Positions 58,912-64,000 of a stretch of DNA of 64,000 bases are shown piece after piece. The translations under genes were made by a program, and so were the position numbers. Source of the DNA: JABGQS01 sp963674545 (GTDB lineage Bacteria > Bacillota > Clostridia > Christensenellales > SZUA-584); the NCBI GenBank assembly GCA_963674545.2, contig CAXXFB010000001.1, positions 310,001 through 374,000 on the forward strand, given 5' to 3'. Each line of letters starts with the position of its first letter. Position 1 is the first letter of the stretch. The notes under the pieces are model-generated. The model saw only the letters and a list, made by a program, of their open reading frames with translations. It did not search any database and had not been told where the DNA came from.

Positions 58912-60366
58912 TTACCTTCCTGTGTAGTTTGGAGCTTCCTTTGTAATATATATATCGTGAGGATGGCTCTCTGTCAGCCCTGCGTTTGTTATTCTTACAA
59001 ATTTAGCATTCTTCTGAAGCGCTTCAAGTGAAGCTGCTCCGCAATAGCCCATACCTGCTTTTAAACCGCCGACGAGCTGGAATATTGTATCACTTAACGG
59101 CCCTTTATACGGTACTCTGCCCTCTACACCTTCTGGTACAAGTTTGTCTGCTTTTTCCTGGAAGTATCTATCTTTGCTTCCTTCCTGCATTGCACCAAGT
59201 GAGCCCATGCCACGGTATACTTTAAAGCTTCTTCCCTGATATATCTCCGTTGCTCCGGGGCTTTCTTCAACGCCTGCAAGCAGACTTCCCACCATTACCG
59301 CGCTTGCTCCTGCAGCGAGCGCTTTTGTTACATCTCCGGAAAACTTAATGCCGCCGTCGGCAATTATTGAAACACCGTGCTTGTCTGCTTCTTCTGCACA
59401 TTCAAACACAGCTGTGAACTGCGGAACTCCTATGCCTGCGACTACCCTTGTAGTGCATATCGAACCGGGTCCTATACCGACCTTAACGCAGTCTGCACCG
59501 GCAAGTATAAGGTCTTTTGTCCCTTCCGCCGTTGCAACGTTGCCGGCTATAACTTCAAGATCCGGGAATTTGTTCTTTATTTTTTCCACAGTCTGTATAA
59601 CGTTCAGCGAATGGCCGTGCGCCGAGTCGACAGTGACTACATCAACTTTTGCTTCTATAAGAGCTGCTGCTCTTTCAAGAACATCGCCCGTTGCTCCAAG
59701 CGCTGCGCCGACCAGCAGCCTGCCATTTGCGTCTTTTGCCGAGAGCGGAAACTGTACTGTTTTTTCTATGTCTTTTATGGTTATTAGGCCCTGCAGCATA
59801 CCGTTTTCGTCTACAAGAGGCAGCTTCTCTATTTTATGTCTGCCTAAAATCTCTTGTGCCTGAGCAAGGGTTGTTCCCATTGGCGCTGTTACAAGGTTCT
59901 CAGAAGTCATGACTTCTTCGATTTTTCGTGTATAGTCGGTTTCGAATCTTAGATCCCTGTTGGTTATTATACCGATAAGTTTACCGTTTTCGGTAATCGG
60001 AACACCTGAGATCCTGTATTTAGCCATCAGCTCATTTGCATCCGAAACGAGATGATCTTTTGATAAATAAAACGGGTCTGTTATGACCCCATGTTCACTA
60101 CGCTTTACCCTGTCTACATTGACAGCCTGCTGTTCAATCGACATGTTTTTATGTATTATCCCAAGGCCGCCTTCCCTTGCGATAGCAATAGCCAGCCTCG
60201 CTTCAGTAACAGTGTCCATGGCAGCGCTCATTACGGGAATATTCAGCTTTAGATTTCTAGTTAGCTGAGTGTCCACTTTGACGTCCGACGGAACGATCTC
60301 GCTCCTCTGCGGAACAAGTAAAACATCGTCGAATGTCAAACCGTCAGGTATACGTTTATCCTGCAT
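58912..60366 (-). CDS. guaB: IMP dehydrogenase
   Basis: 484 residues. Catalytic barrel interrupted by a CBS pair (about 90-205: ISGVPITENGKLIGIITNRD, IEKLPLVDENGMLQGLI). Catalytic loop GPGSICTTRVVAGIGVPQ with the active Cys, and GASAVMVGSLLAGVEESPG. It oxidises IMP to XMP, the committed step to GMP. AAAGGCGG precedes the ATG. It forms a two-gene operon with guaA, 8 nt downstream. Confidence 0.97.
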   Translation of the reverse strand: MQDKRIPDGLTFDDVLLVPQRSEIVPSDVKVDTQLTRNLKLNIPVMSAAMDTVTEARLAIAIAREGGLGIIHKNMSIEQQAVNVDRVKRSEHGVITDPFYLSKDHLVSDANELMAKYRISGVPITENGKLIGIITNRDLRFETDYTRKIEEVMTSENLVTAPMGTTLAQAQEILGRHKIEKLPLVDENGMLQGLITIKDIEKTVQFPLSAKDANGRLLVGAALGATGDVLERAAALIEAKVDVVTVDSAHGHSLNVIQTVEKIKNKFPDLEVIAGNVATAEGTKDLILAGADCVKVGIGPGSICTTRVVAGIGVPQFTAVFECAEEADKHGVSIIADGGIKFSGDVTKALAAGASAVMVGSLLAGVEESPGATEIYQGRSFKVYRGMGSLGAMQEGSKDRYFQEKADKLVPEGVEGRVPYKGPLSDTIFQLVGGLKAGMGYCGAASLEALQKNAKFVRITNAGLTESHPHDIYITKEAPNYTGR

Positions 60367-60400
60367 ACTATACCGCCTTTCAATAAACTTCTTTTTATAA

Positions 60401-60429
60401 ATATTAAATGCTTACCATACAAATGTCAA
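60401..60429 (-). promoter_or_regulatory. Promoter of guaBA
   Basis: Minus strand: consensus -35 TTGACA (60424-60429), 17-bp spacer, -10 TAATAT (60401-60406). No riboswitch fits in the short leader. Confidence 0.75.
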
Positions 60430-60461
60430 CACGTGCACTTAAGATAAATCCGCCTATATCA

Positions 60462-60920
60462 CTAATCTAAATTAATAGAATTCTTCAGCTCGCCGAGCAC
60501 TCTTTCCCATGCACTGTCGAAGTATTCATAAACATTGTTCCATTCATCGCCCTGCGGCCAGCCAAGGTGAGTCAGGACAACTTTTGTATCATCATCTGAA
60601 AGCTGCAGCAGCTCTATCACTACCCATGTTTTATAATCACTGTCTCTTGAATCGACATACTGAGGCGGAGCGTTCCAAGAGAATGACAGCATTCTTTTTG
60701 GAAGATATGATAAAACCTTGCATCCTTCACTCCCACGCAATCCGTATGGATTGTCCATTAAGAAATATATTTCAAATGCACCGCCAGGAATAAGCTCAAT
60801 TTTATTGTCATTGCCGAAAAAAGTCAGCAGGCCTTCATGCGTAGTCCATTTCGACCAAACGCTATCAACATCTATATTTAAGACAATTGATTTTCTTATT
60901 ATTTTATCAGTGATTTTCAT
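60462..60920 (-). CDS. SRPBCC/AHSA1-like domain protein
   Basis: 152 residues from the ATG at 60920 (GGAGG 8 nt upstream; an in-frame TTG five codons earlier lies on the ribosome site). The helix-grip pattern includes VLNIDVDSVWSKWTTHEGLLTFFG, PGGAFEIYF, KVLSYLPKRMLSFSW and the C-terminal helix GDEWNNVYEYFDSAWERVL. This is the activator-of-Hsp90 homologue (AHSA1)/START-like group, which binds hydrophobic ligands. No ligand can be named. Last gene of the murG-methyltransferase-fructokinase run. Confidence 0.88.
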   Translation of the reverse strand: MKITDKIIRKSIVLNIDVDSVWSKWTTHEGLLTFFGNDNKIELIPGGAFEIYFLMDNPYGLRGSEGCKVLSYLPKRMLSFSWNAPPQYVDSRDSDYKTWVVIELLQLSDDDTKVVLTHLGWPQGDEWNNVYEYFDSAWERVLGELKNSINLD

Positions 60921-60950
60921 AAAATTAACCTCCAAAATCTAAAGTTAATT

Positions 60951-61913
60951 TTATCCTCTTTGTCCAAATTCAATTCTTCTTTCTATCTCATCAATATTCG
61001 GCATTGAGGCTATTCCTCCCTTTTTCTCAACACATATGGAAGCGGCTGCGTTGGCAAAAATCGTCGAAGTTTTGAGTTCTTCCAGAGTATATTCAGATAG
61101 AATTTTACCTGACTTTATATACTGTGCAACAACGCTGCCAGTAAAACAGTCGCCGGCGCCTGTGGCATCAACTGCGTTGGCTATAAACCCTGGTTGCATC
61201 CCTATGCCGTGCCTGCTGGCATATATAGCACCTTTACTTCCGAGCGTAATATAAACAAGTGAGACACCTATTCCGAGTATTTCTTGGGCTGCCTGCTCGA
61301 AAGAAAGACCCGGGAATAGCAATTCAACTTCGTTGTCTGATATCTTAACTATATCGGCAATCCCGAGGCCTTCCAGCATCTGCTGTTTTGCTTCCTCTTC
61401 ATCATCCCAAAGCGGCGCCCTGTAGTTTGGGTCAAAGGAAATCACAACACCGTTATCGGCAGCAATTTTTGCTCCTTTATAAGTTGCACTGCGTGAAGGT
61501 TCATCCGTCATCGAAACACTACCGAAATGAAAAACTTTTGCTTCCTTTATCTGCTCTTCATCAATATCATCTTCAGAAAACATTATATCTGCCCCTGGCT
61601 TGCGGTAAAAAGAAAAATCTCTCTCTGCATTTTCGAACAGGTGAACAAAAGCAAGAGTAGTATTATATTGTTTTGATAGTATAAGCCCGCTCGTTTCGAT
61701 ATCTTTTTCGTTAAGCGTATTCTTTAAAAAATGACCGAATTGGTCATCACCGACCATACCGAGAAAAGATGCTGTAAGGCCTTGGGTAACAACAGCTGCT
61801 GCTGCATTCGCAACTGCGCCTCCTGCGTTCTGCATAAAAAGGTTCCTGCCGTCCTGTTTTCCGCATGGCGTAAAGTCTATAAGCAGCTCGCCCAGTGTTA
61901 CAAAATCACTCAT
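60951..61913 (-). CDS. Fructokinase (PfkB family)
   Basis: 320 residues. PfkB signatures: NAGGAVANAAAAV (about 29-41), ISFDPNYRAPLW, and DATGAGDCFTGSVVAQYI near the C-terminus with the catalytic Asp. ScrK-type fructokinases share these and FLGMVGDDQFGHFL. It phosphorylates fructose, or a related sugar, at the expense of ATP. There is no sugar transporter or hydrolase next to it, so the source of the sugar is unclear. One nt after the methyltransferase stop region. Confidence 0.88.
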   Translation of the reverse strand: MSDFVTLGELLIDFTPCGKQDGRNLFMQNAGGAVANAAAAVVTQGLTASFLGMVGDDQFGHFLKNTLNEKDIETSGLILSKQYNTTLAFVHLFENAERDFSFYRKPGADIMFSEDDIDEEQIKEAKVFHFGSVSMTDEPSRSATYKGAKIAADNGVVISFDPNYRAPLWDDEEEAKQQMLEGLGIADIVKISDNEVELLFPGLSFEQAAQEILGIGVSLVYITLGSKGAIYASRHGIGMQPGFIANAVDATGAGDCFTGSVVAQYIKSGKILSEYTLEELKTSTIFANAAASICVEKKGGIASMPNIDEIERRIEFGQRG

Positions 61914-61914
61914 G

Positions 61915-63372
61915 TCAATTACTCCTTTTTATTATGAAAAGCGTTGGAAACAACCCGCCGGAATCGAATATTTCTTCTGATATAATTGTAAAACCGCTGT
62001 GTTTCTGTATATTTTCACGCAGAAGCTTTTTCTCCTGCGTATAGAGCATCGCAGTTCCGTTCTTTGATAGCAGTGAATCCAGCTTCTTTATAAACTGCCT
62101 GTATAGGAGCTTGTTTTCTTCATGTCCGGAAACACGATTGCCAAAGGGCATGTTTGAAATTATCTCGTCGAACTGCATTGAATCGAATTCCAGTATATCT
62201 TTCTTTATCAGCGATATATCAAGCCCAGATGCTTTCCTGTTTGAAAGTGCTGCACGAATTGCCACAGTAGATTTGTCAACGCCAACAAGGCTTTTACATT
62301 GCATTGCCAACGAGCGTTCTATCAGCATTGTTGCACTTCCGCAGAAAGGGTCAAGCACGTCTGATTCTTTATTGAAATACTGCTTGCATACCTGCATTAC
62401 ACTTGCTGCTGTCACAGGATTAATGCTTGCGGAAATAGTTTTTACTCTATATGGGAACCTGTCTTTGCTCGGAAGAACTGCAAAAAGTGTACCGTTGCGA
62501 AAGGCACGTATTTCAAATGAATACACTGACGGATTGTCATGATATCCATAGTCCGCAAGTGCGCTGCTAATTCGGTTAATTACCGACGTACGCTGCTGAG
62601 GCGGGTATTTACCCGTTTCTATGCGATAGCTTAGTCCACGGCATCCCATTTCTCCGAGTTTTATTGCAATTTCTTTAAAATCTTTAAGGCTGCCAAGATA
62701 GTAAAGAGCTTCGTCATAACAGCGAAGAGAACTAAGCGCAGAATAAGCTATTTCAATTATCCGTTCACCACGCTTTTTATATGCAATTCCTTTTTCATCC
62801 AGCTCGGATACCAGTGCGCTTTGTTTAATGAATGTAACTGAAGCGGTTTTAGGAAGATTGAAGCTTATATTTTCCCGGGGTTTTACTGTCTTTGCCAAAG
62901 CTTTTTTAAGTGCATTGCTCTCTTCCATAGTATGCTTTTTCTCGCCCGGCTCTATCGTATATCCTGCAAGATATTTATTTGGTTCATCAGTATTCCCGAG
63001 AGCAAGAATTATTGAAGGACGTACAAACCTTGTCTTTTCTTCATTCAATGCTTTGCAAAGCTTTTCGGCACACTCCTGCGCTGCGCACTGTCCGATAAGA
63101 GCGAACGCTACCTTTCTTGCTTTGTCGTCGTCTATACTAATAAGGCTGTCTATATTATCTATTATAATAGGCTTTAGTATGGTATAGCTTTTCTTTCTTC
63201 TTGAGGCATCGGCAAGAAACCGCAGTGCTGCACGTCTGTTTTCGCCAGAAATCAGTTTAAAGGCGTCTTGCTCTATTCCTTCAAAGCAAAGCAGCTCGTC
63301 AAGCGCTTCACGTTTCTTTTCTCCTGACAGAACAGGATATTCTTTTATCATATTTAACAATTTACTATTCAT
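61915..63372 (-). CDS. Predicted RNA methyltransferase with N-terminal helical (HEAT-like) repeats
   Basis: 485 residues. Residues about 1-170 form helical repeats (ENRRAALRFLADASRRK, RKVAFALIGQCAAQECAEKL, RPSIILALGNTDEP), a middle region about 180-315 resembles a THUMP-like RNA-binding part, and residues about 320-485 are a class I SAM methyltransferase of the RlmL/Trm14 (UPF0020) type: ASVMQVCKQYFNKESDVLDPFCGSATMLIERS (as region) and NMPFGNRVS in place of NPPYG. The target is probably a guanosine N2 or similar in RNA, but this is inferred. It overlaps the end of murG by 8 nt. Confidence 0.8.
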   Translation of the reverse strand: MNSKLLNMIKEYPVLSGEKKREALDELLCFEGIEQDAFKLISGENRRAALRFLADASRRKKSYTILKPIIIDNIDSLISIDDDKARKVAFALIGQCAAQECAEKLCKALNEEKTRFVRPSIILALGNTDEPNKYLAGYTIEPGEKKHTMEESNALKKALAKTVKPRENISFNLPKTASVTFIKQSALVSELDEKGIAYKKRGERIIEIAYSALSSLRCYDEALYYLGSLKDFKEIAIKLGEMGCRGLSYRIETGKYPPQQRTSVINRISSALADYGYHDNPSVYSFEIRAFRNGTLFAVLPSKDRFPYRVKTISASINPVTAASVMQVCKQYFNKESDVLDPFCGSATMLIERSLAMQCKSLVGVDKSTVAIRAALSNRKASGLDISLIKKDILEFDSMQFDEIISNMPFGNRVSGHEENKLLYRQFIKKLDSLLSKNGTAMLYTQEKKLLRENIQKHSGFTIISEEIFDSGGLFPTLFIIKRSN

Positions 63373-64000
63373 CTAAAATAACTTTAACTACCTTATCCGC
63401 TGCGTATATTGCATCCTGCATTTCTAGAACTTTTTTTATTTCTTCTTTGTTGTCATAAAGCTTTAATATTGCTTCAAAAAGACTTTCCGGCGTCATTTCG
63501 TCCTGATCGACAACTATTGAATAGCCTTTTGATTCGAAATAGCCTGCATTTAGTATCTGGTCTCCCCTGCTGCATGACCTCGGCAGTGGTATAAGAAGGG
63601 CAGGAATTTTTAGCGCAAGTATCTCAAAGACTGCCGTTGCGCCTGCACGCGAAACCATAATATCAGATGCGGCGTATATATCTGCAAGTTCTTCAGAAAT
63701 ATATCCGAACTGTTTATAGCCGCTCGGCAGATCTCCCGGAAGAATATTCTTACTTCCTCTTATATGTATAACATCGAATTCTTTTAGCAGTTCCGGCATT
63801 ATCATGTCCAGAGCGTAGTTTACAGACTGCGCACCAGAGCTTCCGCCCATTATAAGAATAACGGGTTTCTCACCAGAAAAGCCGCAAAGTTTCAGTCCCT
63901 TTTCCCTTTGACCGTGCAGCAGACTTTCTCTTATGGGAAGGCCGGTAAAAACACCTTTCGATTCAGGAACATGACTTAAAGATGACTCAAAAGAGACACA
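63365..64000 (-). CDS. murG: UDP-GlcNAc-undecaprenyl-pyrophosphoryl-MurNAc-pentapeptide transferase MurG, 5' end beyond window
   Basis: The minus-strand frame is open from 63365 through the window end (212 codons seen; N-terminal part missing). It reads SFESSLSHVPESKGVFTGLPIRESL, then the C-terminal GT-B half: PVILIMGGSSGAQSVN (donor-binding loop), YKQFGYISEELADIYAASDIMVSRAGATAVFEI, and LIPLPRSCSRGDQILNAGYFE. These are MurG motifs (TGxPxR, GGSxGA, sRAGAxtxxEl). It makes lipid II on the inner membrane face. An ATG at 63850 is internal, not the start. Other GT28-family transferases are a less likely alternative. Confidence 0.87.
   Translation of the reverse strand, partial: CVSFESSLSHVPESKGVFTGLPIRESLLHGQREKGLKLCGFSGEKPVILIMGGSSGAQSVNYALDMIMPELLKEFDVIHIRGSKNILPGDLPSGYKQFGYISEELADIYAASDIMVSRAGATAVFEILALKIPALLIPLPRSCSRGDQILNAGYFESKGYSIVVDQDEMTPESLFEAILKLYDNKEEIKKVLEMQDAIYAADKVVKVILDE

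Noticed and set aside
1..64000. tRNA, rRNA, CRISPR array, insertion sequence or prophage
   Set aside because: Reading both strands I found no clover-leaf with a GTTCGA-type arm, no regular short repeats with spacers, and no transposase, integrase or phage structural gene.

Overview
The window looks like a chromosomal segment of an anaerobic Firmicute of class Clostridia. The evidence is the AT-rich intergenic DNA, strong GGAGG ribosome-binding sites with some GTG and TTG starts, RNase Y, two T-box leaders (ilv and pheST), a HutP homologue, a fused IspH-ribosomal protein S1, and a biotin-dependent decarboxylase operon of the sodium-pump type. I cannot name a genus. Most of it is housekeeping DNA transcribed from the minus strand. 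No tRNA, rRNA, CRISPR array, insertion sequence or prophage is visible.

Layout. 1-6.2 kb: truncated M19 dipeptidase, rny, then a plus-strand nadD-yqeK-rsfS operon, a minus-strand NlpC/P60 cell-wall hydrolase and a 59-residue DUF1508 protein. 6.2-14.1 kb: ilvN-ilvC-cimA-leuB-ilvD-ilvB behind a consensus promoter and a T-box; the gene set is what the citramalate route to isoleucine and the common valine steps need, except leuCD. 14.1-16.3 kb: an AhpD-like protein, a decayed gene and gap. 16.3-21.4 kb: mmdA-oadG-biotin carrier-oadB-oadA, a membrane decarboxylase operon with two different carboxyltransferase subunits. 21.6-24.9 kb: rluB, scpB, scpA, a site-2 protease and zapA. 25-28.7 kb: T-box-pheS-pheT. 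28.8-34.9 kb: polA-coaE-lytic transglycosylase-solute-binding lipoprotein-SpoU methyltransferase. 35.1-39.0 kb: hutP-cmk-plsC-ispH/S1. 39.2-41.5 kb: plus-strand pair, SPFH/zinc-ribbon protein and TFIIB-type zinc-ribbon protein. 41.5-42.6 kb: degV and a GIY-YIG protein. 42.7-49.9 kb: purE-C-F-M-N-H-D. 50.1-56.9 kb: accessory region with a small lipoprotein, an AraC regulator, a large Ig-like surface lipoprotein of clearly richer G+C, and a LytTR two-component pair. 57.0-60.4 kb: gene remnant, then guaB-guaA. 60.5-64.0 kb: murG (cut by the window end), an RNA methyltransferase with a helical-repeat N-terminus, fructokinase and an SRPBCC protein.

How they work together. The pur cluster makes IMP and guaBA converts it to GMP; the ilv operon and pheST are each set to read aminoacyl-tRNA charging; scpAB and zapA act in chromosome segregation and division; the decarboxylase operon would turn decarboxylation energy into an ion gradient. 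The most intriguing non-housekeeping part is 50-57 kb: a LytTR response regulator is encoded just upstream of the Ig-like lipoprotein gene, whose promoter region carries two near-identical 14-bp direct repeats exactly 22 bp apart, the geometry expected for LytTR-domain binding. This suggests a self-contained sensing and surface-display module. The SPFH/zinc-ribbon pair is the second candidate for an under-described system.
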